From Planctomycetota bacterium (GTDB taxonomy: Bacteria; Planctomycetota; JAJSAM01; JAJVHW01), in assembly GCA_024280885.1 (NCBI GenBank), contig JAJRPF010000029.1:1-64000 (forward strand): 64,000 bases of DNA. The letters are read 5' to 3'. Under the pieces are notes generated by a model. That model was not told the origin of the DNA. It worked only from the letters and a program-made list of their open reading frames with translations, and made no database searches. This document shows positions 16,345 through 24,395 of the stretch, one piece after another. The translations under genes and the position numbers were made by a program. Every line of letters starts with the position of its first letter. The first letter of the stretch is position 1.

Positions 16345-16471
16345 GGATGAACGGTCGCTCGGACCGATTGGCCGACACGCAGCGCGCGGTCTATTCCGCG
16401 AAGTGCGCGCGTCTCGCCACCGGTCCCGGCTACCATCCATCGCCCGTCCCAGGCACCACCGAGCGAGGCTC

Positions 16472-18004
16472 ATGTCCCGCACTCTTCTCATCAATGTCGC
16501 GGAGCCCGAAGAGCGCCGCGCAGCGCTCCTTGAGGACGGACGACTGTCCCTCCTCTCCATCGAGCGCTCCGACGAGCGAACCCTTGTCGGCAACGTCTAC
16601 AAGGGCCGCGTCTCGCGCGTCGAACCTGCGATCGGTGCGGCGTTCGTGGACGTCGGTCTGGATCGAGCGGGCTTCCTGCACGTGGACGATGCCGTTCCCA
16701 TGTCGGCCGGCAGTCGAAATGGAACGGGCGATGGCGGCGATGGCGATGGCGATGGCGCCAGCGCGCCCAGCGACGAGCGCCGCGAGACAACCATCGACGC
16801 GCTGTTGTCCCGTGGCGACGAGATCGTCGTGCAGGTCGTGCGCGATCCGCTCGCGCAGAAGGGCGCGACGCTGACCGCGCGGCTCTCGTTCCCGGGTCGC
16901 ACGGCCGTTCTACTGGCCGGACTCGATCGATCCGCGGTCAGCCGCAAGATCGAAGACGAGAACGTACGCAAGCGCCTGCGCGACGTGCTGGACCAGGTCG
17001 AGCTGCCGCCCGACTGTGGTGCTGTCGCGCGGACGGCAGCCGAGCGGGCAGACGACGACGAGATCGCCGACGAAGTGCGTGTCCTGGTGCGGCGTCACGA
17101 AGCCTGCATGCGTCGCGTCGAGAGCGCTGTCGCACCGAGCGTGGTACACGAGGAGACGGGTTTCGCCGCCCGTGCCGTCCGCGAACTGCTCGTGCGCGCA
17201 CCGGATGGTGCGGGCGGACCGATGAGCGTGATCGCGGACTCGGCCGAGGCCGTCCGCGATGCCGAACAAGCTCTCGCTGGCGCGACGCAGGACGTCGAGG
17301 TGCGCGCACACAAACTCGCGACGCCGCTCTTCCATTCATTCGGGATCGAGGCCGAGGTGCGGCGCCTCGCTTCGCCTCGTGTGCCTCTCGCCGGCGGTGC
17401 CTCGCTCGTCATTCAGGAGACCGAGGCGTTGTGGGCCATCGATGTCAACTCCGGGCGTCGGCGCCGCGGCGCCAACCTCGAGGAGACTGCACTCGAGACG
17501 GATCTGCTCGCTGCTGAGGAAGCGGCGCGCCAGATTCGCCTGCGCGACCTCGGCGGTCTGATCGTCGTGGACTTCATCGACTGTCGCGAGCCTGAACATC
17601 GTGAACGCGTCGAGCAGGTGTTCCGACGCGAACTCGCCAAGGACCCGGCTCGCATGCGCGTTGCCAGCATGTCGGAGTTCATGATCTCCGAGATCACACG
17701 GCGGCGGACACGCACCGGCGCCGGCCGCGCGGGCTCCGTGCGCTGCGAGAGCTGCGGTGGAACGGGGCGTGTGCGCACGGCCGCGTCCGCAGCGCTCGCG
17801 GCTCTGCGCGATGTGCGCGCTCTCATGAGCGACCGGCGCCCGGAGCGCGTCGAGATCGTCTGCGCCCCGGATGTGGCCGACGCGCTCGACCGGCGTGAGG
17901 CCGTGCTCGAGGCGCTCGAACGCGAGCGCGGGGTACCTGTGGACGTCACCGAGGACCCGTCTCTCGGACAAGGCGCATTCGACGTCGTCGCAGCGCGGAG
18001 TTGA
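16472..18004 (+). CDS. rng: Ribonuclease E/G family endoribonuclease
   Basis: RNase E/G cleaves single-stranded RNA in rRNA maturation and mRNA decay. The 510-residue protein starts MSRTLLINVAEPEERRAAL and has an S1 domain (GNVYKGRVSRVEPAIGAAFVDVG), then the catalytic DNase-I-like domain with metal ligands D324 (WAIDVNSG) and D367 (IVVDFIDC) and the zinc-link cysteines C425 and C428 (CESCGGTG). Length fits RNase G; the long E. coli-type degradosome tail is missing. A Gly/Asp run (~86-96) interrupts the S1 domain. The start at 16472 matches the family N-terminus. rplU-rpmA-obg follow, a common neighbourhood. Confidence 0.94.
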   Translation: MSRTLLINVAEPEERRAALLEDGRLSLLSIERSDERTLVGNVYKGRVSRVEPAIGAAFVDVGLDRAGFLHVDDAVPMSAGSRNGTGDGGDGDGDGASAPSDERRETTIDALLSRGDEIVVQVVRDPLAQKGATLTARLSFPGRTAVLLAGLDRSAVSRKIEDENVRKRLRDVLDQVELPPDCGAVARTAAERADDDEIADEVRVLVRRHEACMRRVESAVAPSVVHEETGFAARAVRELLVRAPDGAGGPMSVIADSAEAVRDAEQALAGATQDVEVRAHKLATPLFHSFGIEAEVRRLASPRVPLAGGASLVIQETEALWAIDVNSGRRRRGANLEETALETDLLAAEEAARQIRLRDLGGLIVVDFIDCREPEHRERVEQVFRRELAKDPARMRVASMSEFMISEITRRRTRTGAGRAGSVRCESCGGTGRVRTAASAALAALRDVRALMSDRRPERVEIVCAPDVADALDRREAVLEALERERGVPVDVTEDPSLGQGAFDVVAARS

Positions 18005-18026
18005 ATTCGGAACGGCGCTGAAAATT

Positions 18027-18043
18027 GCGAGTGCTTCACTCGC
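18027..18043 (+). promoter_or_regulatory. hairpin in the rplU leader
   Basis: GCGAGTG-CTT-CACTCGC forms a perfect 7-bp stem 64 nt before the L21 start and 23 nt after the RNase stop. It may terminate the RNase message or be part of an L21 leader control element. No T-tract follows. Confidence 0.4.
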
Positions 18044-18106
18044 CCGCGGGTATCGTCCGCCGTTTGCACCCCAGATCCGACCGAGAGTGCGTTTTGGAGA
18101 CCTCAG

Positions 18107-18439
18107 ATGTACGCGATCATTCGTGACGGCAGCCACCAGTTCCGGGTGGAGGAAGGGCAGACCGTCCGGTTCGCCTACCGCGCTGATGCCGAGCCCGGCT
18201 CCACACTCGAATTCGATCAGGTTCTGGCCGTCGGCGAAGGCGCTGAGCTGAATGTCGGCGCGCCTGTGGTCGAAGGTGCATCGGTCACTGCCAAGGTCAA
18301 GGGCCACGGCAAGGACAAGAAGATCATCGTCTACCGCTACATCCGGCGGAAGAACCACCACAAGAAGCAGGGCCACCGCCAGAAGTTCACGGAAGCGGTC
18401 GTCCAGAAAATCGCCGTCCCGACCGGCGATAACGCCTAG
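18107..18439 (+). CDS. rplU: 50S ribosomal protein L21
   Basis: The 110-residue protein has the L21 hallmarks: [20 protein letters not shown] at the start, then VLAVGEG, and the basic [23 protein letters not shown] rRNA-binding segment. It lies 11 nt before rpmA, as in most bacteria. A GGAG Shine-Dalgarno is present. Confidence 0.98.
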   Translation: MYAIIRDGSHQFRVEEGQTVRFAYRADAEPGSTLEFDQVLAVGEGAELNVGAPVVEGASVTAKVKGHGKDKKIIVYRYIRRKNHHKKQGHRQKFTEAVVQKIAVPTGDNA

Positions 18440-18450
18440 GAGATCCTCAG

Positions 18451-18714
18451 ATGGCACATAAGAAGGGCCAGGGTTCGACCAAGAACGGGCGTAGCAGCAA
18501 GGCGCAGTTCCGCGGGGTCAAGCGCTTCGGCGGCGAGACCGTCAAGGCGGGCGCGATCATCGTGCGCCAGCTCGGCACCCGCTTCAAGACCGGGCGCAAC
18601 ACGCGACTCGGGAGCGACTACACGCTCTTCGCGACAGCCCCCGGCGTCGTGAGCTTCGGCACCGGCCGCCGCATCCACGTCGATGCAGCCGCTGTCGCCG
18701 TCGCGGCCGAATGA
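18451..18714 (+). CDS. rpmA: 50S ribosomal protein L27
   Basis: L27 lies near the peptidyl-transferase centre. The 87-residue protein starts directly with [16 protein letters not shown], with no cleavable N-terminal extension of the Staphylococcus type. It retains [17 protein letters not shown] and [14 protein letters not shown]. It follows rplU and precedes obg. Confidence 0.98.
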   Translation: MAHKKGQGSTKNGRSSKAQFRGVKRFGGETVKAGAIIVRQLGTRFKTGRNTRLGSDYTLFATAPGVVSFGTGRRIHVDAAAVAVAAE

Positions 18715-18766
18715 GCGGGAAGCGCGGCTCGTGCGCAGTGAATTCCGGCAGTCAGCTCGTTTGGGC

Positions 18767-18798
18767 GTGACCGTCTTGCGCAGTGACCGCCTTGGGCG
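18767..18798 (+). repeat. 16-nt tandem duplication containing the obg start codon
   Basis: GTGACCGTCTTGCGCA (18767-18782) and GTGACCGCCTTGGGCG (18783-18798) are adjacent copies, and a third GTGAC follows. The presumed obg GTG is the first triplet of the second copy, so start-like GTG triplets occur repeatedly. Confidence 0.75.
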
Positions 18799-19841
18799 GT
18801 GACGGCGGACGTCGCGAGGCGTCAGGTGCTCCCTACGACGCGGTACCGCTCACCCTCGAAGGCGGTCGCGGAGGGGACGGATGCGTCTCGTTCCGGCGTG
18901 AGAAGTACGTCCCCAAGGGCGGCCCGAACGGTGGCGACGGAGGTAAGGGGGGCGACGTCTTCCTCGTCGCCTCTGCGAACATCCACGGGTTCTTCTCGCT
19001 GCGCGGGCGCAAGAAGCTCAAGGCCCCGAATGGCGCGCAGGGCGGCACTAACCGGCGCTTCGGCAAAGCCGGCGCCGATCTCGAGATCAACGTGCCGATC
19101 GGCACTGAGGTGCGGGATGCGCACTCCGACATCCTGTTGAAGGATCTGCTCGAGGACGGGCAGCGCGTCCGCATCGCGAACGGCGGGGATCCGGGACGCG
19201 GCAACGCCAAGTTCGCGCACGCCACGAAGCAGACTCCCCGCTTCGCCGAAGAGGGGCGCGCGGGCGCGTCTCGGGACATCGTCCTCAGCCTCAAGTTGAT
19301 CGCCGATGCGGGCCTGGTGGGGCTCCCGAACGCGGGCAAATCCACGTTGCTCGCGCGGCTCTCGAAGAGCCGGACGGAGATCGGCGCCCATCGCTTCACG
19401 ACCCTCGCGCCGCACCTGGGCGTCGTAGAACTCTCGCCCTCCCAGCGGATCACGTTCGCCGACCTTCCGGGCCTGATCGCCGGTGCCCACGCGGGGAAGG
19501 GGCTCGGTGATCAGTTCTTGAAGCATGTGGAGCGCACGCGCGTTCTCGTCCACATCGTCGCCTTCGATCCGACCGACAGTTCGCCCGACGTGGATGTCGC
19601 GTACCGCACGGTACGGGGGGAATTGGCGAGCTACTCGCCGGACCTGGCGGAGAAGCCCGAGATCGTCGCTCTCAGCAAGTGCGATCTCCCCGGCTGGGAG
19701 GCTGCGCTCAACTCGCTGGCTCGGGAAGCCGATGCGGAAGTGACACCGTTCTCGGCTGTGAGCGGCAAGGGCTTGGACGCGCTGATCCAGCGTGTGGCCC
19801 GAGTGCTCGGAGCCGCGGAGGACGACGAGGACGACTGGTAG
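18783..19841 (+). CDS. obg: GTPase Obg/CgtA
   Basis: Obg is an essential GTPase acting in 50S assembly and stress signalling. The Obg glycine-rich fold is clear (LEGGRGGDGCVSFRREKYV, GGPNGGDGGKGGDVF, PGRGNAKFAHATKQTPRFAEEG). The G domain follows with G1 GLPNAGKST, the switch GAHRFTTLAPHLG, G3 DLPGLI and G4 SKCDLP. 352 residues, ending in an acidic DDEDDW tail. There is no C-terminal OCT domain. The GTG start lies in a tandem duplication and has ~18 residues before the conserved domain, so the exact start is uncertain. Confidence 0.95.
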   Translation: MTALGGDGGRREASGAPYDAVPLTLEGGRGGDGCVSFRREKYVPKGGPNGGDGGKGGDVFLVASANIHGFFSLRGRKKLKAPNGAQGGTNRRFGKAGADLEINVPIGTEVRDAHSDILLKDLLEDGQRVRIANGGDPGRGNAKFAHATKQTPRFAEEGRAGASRDIVLSLKLIADAGLVGLPNAGKSTLLARLSKSRTEIGAHRFTTLAPHLGVVELSPSQRITFADLPGLIAGAHAGKGLGDQFLKHVERTRVLVHIVAFDPTDSSPDVDVAYRTVRGELASYSPDLAEKPEIVALSKCDLPGWEAALNSLAREADAEVTPFSAVSGKGLDALIQRVARVLGAAEDDEDDW

Positions 19842-19885
19842 CGCTGTCGATCTCCCTCCAGGCGGGCCGTCGATTGGGAGAACGG

Positions 19886-20995
19886 ATGAAAATCGACGAT
19901 CTGTTCCGGTACCTCATCGAGAGTGGCGGATCTGATCTGATCATGCGGACCCGCGCGCGGCCCTCCATCCGCGTGGATGGGCGCGTTCGCTTCGCGACCG
20001 AGACCGAGGTCTCCCCCTCGATGGCGCAGGACCTCTTCGATCGCGTGCTCGACTCACGTCAGCAGGATCAGTTCTTCCGTACCGGTGAAGCCGACTCGGC
20101 GTACGAGCTCGCCGGCGTCGGTCGCTTCCGCGTCAACGTGTTTCGCCAGCGCGGCAAACTCGCGTTCGTCTTCCGCCACGTGAAGTCGCAGGTTCCTCGA
20201 ATCGAGGAGTTGCGACTCCCGGCGCAGCAACTGACAGGGTTGGCGCGTCTGAAGCGCGGCCTGGTGCTCGTCACCGGCGTGACCGGTAGCGGCAAATCCA
20301 CGACTCTCGCGGCGATGCTGAACTGGATCAACCAGAACGATCAACGCCACATCGTGACGCTCGAGGACCCGATCGAGTTCCTCTTCCGCGACGATCAGAG
20401 CACCGTCAGCCAACGCGAAGTCGGCGTGGACACGCTCAACTTCGCGGCGGCGCTCAAGAGCGTCGTGCGTCAGGCGCCGGACGTGATCATGGTCGGCGAG
20501 ATGCGCGACCGCGAGACCGTCGAGGCGACACTCCAAGCGGCCGAGACGGGGCACCTTGTCTTCTCGACCCTGCACACGGTCAACGCCGTGCAAACGGTCG
20601 AGCGCATCCTCGCCTTCTTCCCGCCGCATCACCATCCCCTCATTCGCATGCAACTCTCGATGCTCTTGGAGGGCGTCGTCAGCCAGCGTCTGGTGGCGCG
20701 CGCTTCCGGGAAGGGGCGCGTCGCCGCGTGTGAGTTGCTGCTCGGCACCCCATCCGTCCGCGAGATGCTCGCCACCGGGCAGACGCGGGACCTCCCGAAG
20801 GCCATCCGCGAGGGTGCGGAGTACTTCGGGACGATGACGTTCAACCAGGCGCTTGCGAATCTGATCCGGCAGGGCGAGATCTCGCTGGACGATGGTCTGA
20901 GTGCGTCCGATAACGCGGGCGAGTTGAAGTTGGAGATGCGGGGGATTTCGAAGGGCCGCGCTGCGCAGATCGCTATCCCTGGGCAGAGCTACTGA
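19886..20995 (+). CDS. pilT: PilT/PilU-family pilus retraction ATPase
   Basis: This cytoplasmic hexameric ATPase likely depolymerises type IV pili. The 369-residue protein has Walker A GVTGSGKST (131-139), an Asp box VTLEDPIEFLF, Walker B VIMVGEMRDRETVEATLQAAETGHLVFSTLHTV, and the C-terminal KAIREGAEYFGTMTFNQAL, which resembles the PilT/PilU tail. The N-terminal signature usually read as DLHL is DLIM here, so a normally conserved His is missing. It is not adjacent to pilMNOQ but lies 3.7 kb downstream. ATG 19886 fits the family start. A hairpin terminator follows. Confidence 0.93.
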   Translation: MKIDDLFRYLIESGGSDLIMRTRARPSIRVDGRVRFATETEVSPSMAQDLFDRVLDSRQQDQFFRTGEADSAYELAGVGRFRVNVFRQRGKLAFVFRHVKSQVPRIEELRLPAQQLTGLARLKRGLVLVTGVTGSGKSTTLAAMLNWINQNDQRHIVTLEDPIEFLFRDDQSTVSQREVGVDTLNFAAALKSVVRQAPDVIMVGEMRDRETVEATLQAAETGHLVFSTLHTVNAVQTVERILAFFPPHHHPLIRMQLSMLLEGVVSQRLVARASGKGRVAACELLLGTPSVREMLATGQTRDLPKAIREGAEYFGTMTFNQALANLIRQGEISLDDGLSASDNAGELKLEMRGISKGRAAQIAIPGQSY

Positions 20996-21015
20996 GTCGA
21001 GTTCGCGCGGCGACT

Positions 21016-21038
21016 GGCCATCCGCTTCGCGGATGGCC
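21016..21038 (+). terminator. hairpin terminator after pilT
   Basis: GGCCATCCGC-TTC-GCGGATGGCC is a perfect 10-bp stem followed by TCAGGTCTTATT, 20 nt after the pilT stop. Repeat family C starts just behind it. Confidence 0.75.
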
Positions 21039-21040
21039 TC

Positions 21041-21670
21041 AGGTCTTATTCTGTGCCGACTCCGTCGGCACGCTCGCTCTCGCTCGCATGTTCGGCTCCG
21101 GTCGCGGCTCCGGCTGCTTCAACCGGGGCTGCGCTCGGCGTTCGTGACCGCGCATCGGGTCGCGCCCGCGACGCTGAAGTGAGCTCGTCTCAAGCGCGGG
21201 TTTCGCAGGCGGAATCCGCTCTCTTCGCCTCACCGCGAGCGTCACGCCGTGAGCGGAGCTCACGACCCGCCACTCGCTGTGCTCTTTGTTGCGTTTGTGC
21301 CGACTCCGTCGGCACGCTCGCTCTCGCTCGCATGTTCGGCTTCCGTCGCGGCTCCGGCTGCGGCAGCGAGTGTCACGCGGCGTGCTCCGCACTCCGCCCG
21401 CCACTCACTGCGTTGTGGTTGGGGTCGCCTCCGGCTCCCCGCTCGCTCTCGCTCGCGTGTTCGGCTTCTGTCGCGGCTCCGGCTGCTTCAACCGGGGCTG
21501 CGCTCGGTGTTCGTTGCCGGGCCTCGGGTCGGAGCCTCGACGTGGGAGTTGGCTCGTCGCGAGGTCGGGTTTCGCAGGCGGAATCCGCTCTCTTCGCCTC
21601 ACCGCGAGCGTCACGCCGTGAGCGGAGCTCACGACCCGCCACTCGCTCTCGTTTCTGGCGTTGTCGTGGG
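21041..21670 (+). repeat. complex repeat family C, locus 1
   Basis: About 630 nt are built of two to three imperfect copies of a ~245-nt unit shared with 45634-46200. Each full unit opens with an 8-bp hairpin GTGCCGAC-TCC-GTCGGCAC (21053-21071 and 21297-21315), then GCTCGCTCTCGCTCGCATGT, a CGGCTCCGGCTG segment, GCAGGCGGAATCCGCTC, and an inverted CACGCCGTGAGCGGAGCTC stretch. The locus ends with CCACTCGCTCTCGTTTC. It fills the space between convergent genes. Long reading frames through it are Ser/Arg/Ala-rich artefacts. 21671-21886 shows nothing further. Confidence 0.85.
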
Positions 21671-21886
21671 ACCACGCGGGACCATACCGGGTCTGTTTTC
21701 GCGCCTTTTGAGCCTGGGAAACGTTCCGGTCAGCGTTCTAGCGTGGATTGGGGGCGCCGCCCAGACTGCGCCGCGTCTCGCGGCATCGGCTCTCGCCACC
21801 TCCAATCCCCGAGCAACCGAGGGGGATCTCGACGCGGTTTCTCGACGCACGGCAGTTTCGCGGTCTCCGTACCGAGAAGTCGCTGG

Positions 21887-22345
21887 CTACTCGTCTACCC
21901 GTTCCGACTCGGTCTCTCGCCGCCGCTTCGACTTCGGGAACGCGATCAGGGCCACCACGACGGCGAGGGCCGCGATGAGGCCGGGCGACGGGGAGACTCC
22001 GGTGGTGTCGGTTCCGTATCTGATGCCCCGTCGCACGAGCTCTTCTTGCAGCCTCGCCTGCTCCGTGCTGTCGAGGGCTGCGGCAAACTCTTGGGTGGCC
22101 ACTACCATGCGGATGCCGTCGTTGGTGAAGACGACGGATCGCGCGGACTCGGCGGCGATCCACTCTTCGATCTCTGCCGGGCTCGCTCGCTTCACGAAGA
22201 GCGCGTTTCTCACGATCGGGGCGATGATGCCGAAGGCGAGCACCGCGGCGAGGACGGAGAGACCGATCGTCTGTGCGCGCAGCGACCGCCCCACGCGTGA
22301 CTTGTTGTCTTCGCCATCGCCTCCGGCGCGCCTGTCCGTGCTCAC
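21887..22345 (-). CDS. Small membrane protein of unknown function
   Basis: The 152-residue product is not recognised. It has a basic N-terminus, a TM helix (~26-48, SVLAAVLAFGIIAPIV), a ~75-residue extracytoplasmic or periplasmic segment with SARSVVFTNDGIRMVVATQEF, a second TM helix (~120-138, GLIAALAVVVALIAF) and a KSKRRRETESERVDE tail. It starts at GTG 22345, diverging from the GspC-like gene. The regular amphipathic layout supports a real gene, but the absence of a recognisable family keeps confidence moderate. Confidence 0.6.
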   Translation of the reverse strand: MSTDRRAGGDGEDNKSRVGRSLRAQTIGLSVLAAVLAFGIIAPIVRNALFVKRASPAEIEEWIAAESARSVVFTNDGIRMVVATQEFAAALDSTEQARLQEELVRRGIRYGTDTTGVSPSPGLIAALAVVVALIAFPKSKRRRETESERVDE

Positions 22346-22588
22346 TTGTGGCCTCCGGGTCTACGGGAGAGGTCCGAGGCTATCCGATCTCATCTGCATG
22401 CTTGACGGGGGAACCGAGAGCCTGTCTCGGCGGTCTGAGCCTCGCCGAAGTCTCGTCCGTGTATCACGACACGACCGCGTAGAGGGCCCCGCTCGCTCAT
22501 CGCTCTTCTCGTACCGGCCAGAATCGGCGAAATTCCCCTGCTCGGTGTTCGTCCAATCCCTCACGTTCCGGGATAGGATCTTCCGTCC

Positions 22589-23599
22589 ATGCGCATCAGC
22601 CAGATCAAGACACTTTGTTGGACTGCCAACGTCCTCGTCCTTGCGGGGGCGGGCTACGTCGCGGTTCACTTCGGAGAGACGTTCAAGCGTCGCCGCATCA
22701 TTCCCGAAATCGAGTGGCCGGACGAGGGCGGTGGGGACGTCATTCAGAAGCGCTGGCCTGGCGAGGTCACGGGCTTTCGGATGATCTGGGATACGCCGGT
22801 CAATGGCCTGGTTCCCAAGCCGCCCGCGCCGCCCGCGAAGGTCGAAGTCGAGAAGGACCTCGGGAAGATCTTTCTCGGGAAGTACACGTACCACACCAGC
22901 ATCGACACGTTCCCGGAGCTCGACGAGTCGGTTGCATACGTCGAGGGGCCCGGGAGTGGGGCGGTGACCATGCTGCGCACGGGCGAGTCCATCGACGGCT
23001 TCACGTTGATCGGTTTCGAGGCGAGCACCGAGCGGGGAGAGGACGCGCTGGTGTTCTCGAACCCGAAGGTGGATGGACTCGTGCGGATGAAGCGGAGCGA
23101 GGACCCCCTGCAGAATCTGACCACTCCACCGCTGGTGCGAGCGCTCGCTGACAATAACGATCTCGCGCAGCCGGAAGTCGATCTCATGTCGATCCCGCGG
23201 CGCGCGTACCAAGATCTCTTGGCCGACCCGAGCGGGCTGACATGGCATGTCCCTGCCGGCGAGGTGTACTGGTGGGGCGCGTTCGGTGAAGACGACGTGC
23301 TCGCGAAGCTCGTGGTCAACGTCGCCAAGGATGCGGGCGGGAACGCCATGGGCATCAAGCTGATGTCGCAGCCCGGCGCAGGTACCGCCGTCAGCGACGG
23401 GCGCGGCCTCATGAAGGGCGACATCATCAAGTCGATCAACGGGGTGCCCACTCGTTCCAAGGAAGAGATCGTCCTCTATCTGCGGGGGGACGGACAGGGG
23501 CTCGGGCGCTACGAGGTTCTCGTCGAGAACGAGACCGGTGTGGAGCGGACACTCGTCTACGAGGTCGAGCGGGCGCGTCGTCGTTCGCCCAGTCGCTGA
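22589..23599 (+). CDS. GspC-like inner-membrane protein with C-terminal PDZ domain
   Basis: The 336-residue protein has a short cytoplasmic start, a single TM helix (~11-28), a proline-rich linker (PKPPAPPAKVEVEKD), a middle beta domain and a C-terminal PDZ-like domain (~250-330: GIKLMSQPGAGTAVSDGRGLMKGDIIKSINGV, then YEVLVENETGVERTLVYEV). That order (TM, homology region, PDZ) is that of type II secretion protein C, which recruits substrates and contacts the secretin. No other type II secretion genes are adjacent. The TAGGAT hexamer ends 9 nt before the ATG and no Shine-Dalgarno is visible, so the message may be leaderless. The stop codon lies in a tandem duplication. Confidence 0.72.
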   Translation: MRISQIKTLCWTANVLVLAGAGYVAVHFGETFKRRRIIPEIEWPDEGGGDVIQKRWPGEVTGFRMIWDTPVNGLVPKPPAPPAKVEVEKDLGKIFLGKYTYHTSIDTFPELDESVAYVEGPGSGAVTMLRTGESIDGFTLIGFEASTERGEDALVFSNPKVDGLVRMKRSEDPLQNLTTPPLVRALADNNDLAQPEVDLMSIPRRAYQDLLADPSGLTWHVPAGEVYWWGAFGEDDVLAKLVVNVAKDAGGNAMGIKLMSQPGAGTAVSDGRGLMKGDIIKSINGVPTRSKEEIVLYLRGDGQGLGRYEVLVENETGVERTLVYEVERARRRSPSR

Positions 23600-23649
23600 C
23601 TCCGTATCGCGGGTCGACTCCGTATCGCGAGTAGGATGTATCGCGAGTA
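23598..23649. repeat. 18-nt tandem repeat (2.6 copies) starting in a stop codon
   Basis: GACTCCGTATCGCGGGTC (23598-23615) and GACTCCGTATCGCGAGTA (23616-23633) are adjacent, followed by a partial GTATCGCGAGTA (23638-23649). The upstream gene's TGA (23597-23599) overlaps the first copy. CTGACTCCGTATC is also the terminal segment of palindrome family B. Confidence 0.85.
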
Positions 23650-23660
23650 AGATGCCGCGC

Positions 23661-24395
23661 ATGTTGGTCGTCATCGATCTGGGGAATACTCGCGTCAAGT
23701 TCGCGGCATTCGAGGGCGAGCGTCTGATCGCCACCGAGGCGTACGAAGGCGGGCCATCGGTCGCGGATGACGTCATCCCTTTCCCGCACGTCGCGACCGC
23801 GGACGAAATCGTTGTCGGTGCGTCCGCGCCGGAACGACTCGCGTCACTCTTGCGCGCCCTTGAGCGACCAGCGCGCGTGCTCGGCGCCGACGTGGTCGCG
23901 CGCGTCGCGACGACTTACGACGTTCCAGCCGAGTTGGGTATCGACCGGCTCGCTGCTGCGTATGGCGCGCGCGCGATCGTCGGCGGCGGTCCCGTCATTG
24001 CCGTCGATGCTGGCACGGCGATAACCGTGGACTCTATCGACTCGAGCGGTCGCTTCGCTGCCATCGCCATCGCGCCCGGGCTCGACTCTGCGGCGGCCGG
24101 ATTGCGAGCGGCGGCACCGCATCTGCCACGCGTGCGGCTCGTGCGCCCCGACGCGTCGGAACTGCCCGCGCGCAGCACCGTTGCTTCACTCCGAAACGGG
24201 TTTGCCCTCGGATTGGCGGGGATGATCGATCGACTGATCGGCGAGGCACGGTTGCTCGTGGGGGCTGCGGCGCCGATCGTGCTCACGGGCGGAGCGGGAG
24301 CGCAGCTCTTGCCATATCTGCACTCGGACGCGCGGCATGCGCCCGATTGCGTCCTGCATGGCCTCGCAGCGCTTCACCGAGCGGTGCCCGCATGA
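23661..24395 (+). CDS. coaX: Type III pantothenate kinase CoaX
   Basis: CoaX phosphorylates pantothenate in the first step of coenzyme A synthesis, using an ASKHA fold. The 244-residue protein shows the phosphate-1 motif MLVVIDLGNTRVKF, the GIDRLAAAYGAR segment, VIAVDAGTAITVDSID (phosphate-2/catalytic Asp region), IAIAPGLDSAAAGLRAAAPHLP, and VLTGGAGAQLL (adenosine motif). ATG 23661 lies 7 nt after TAAGAT; ATG 23652 (MPRMLVV) is the alternative. Neither has a Shine-Dalgarno. Its stop overlaps the start of the PyrB/PyrI-like gene by ATGA. Confidence 0.92.
   Translation: MLVVIDLGNTRVKFAAFEGERLIATEAYEGGPSVADDVIPFPHVATADEIVVGASAPERLASLLRALERPARVLGADVVARVATTYDVPAELGIDRLAAAYGARAIVGGGPVIAVDAGTAITVDSIDSSGRFAAIAIAPGLDSAAAGLRAAAPHLPRVRLVRPDASELPARSTVASLRNGFALGLAGMIDRLIGEARLLVGAAAPIVLTGGAGAQLLPYLHSDARHAPDCVLHGLAALHRAVPA

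Noticed and set aside
21053..22784. Long plus-strand reading frames of 400-510 codons across the repeat cluster
   Set aside because: The products are Ser/Arg/Ala-rich with repeated segments that mirror the DNA repeats, show no domain, and overlap a better minus-strand gene and a divergent promoter region.
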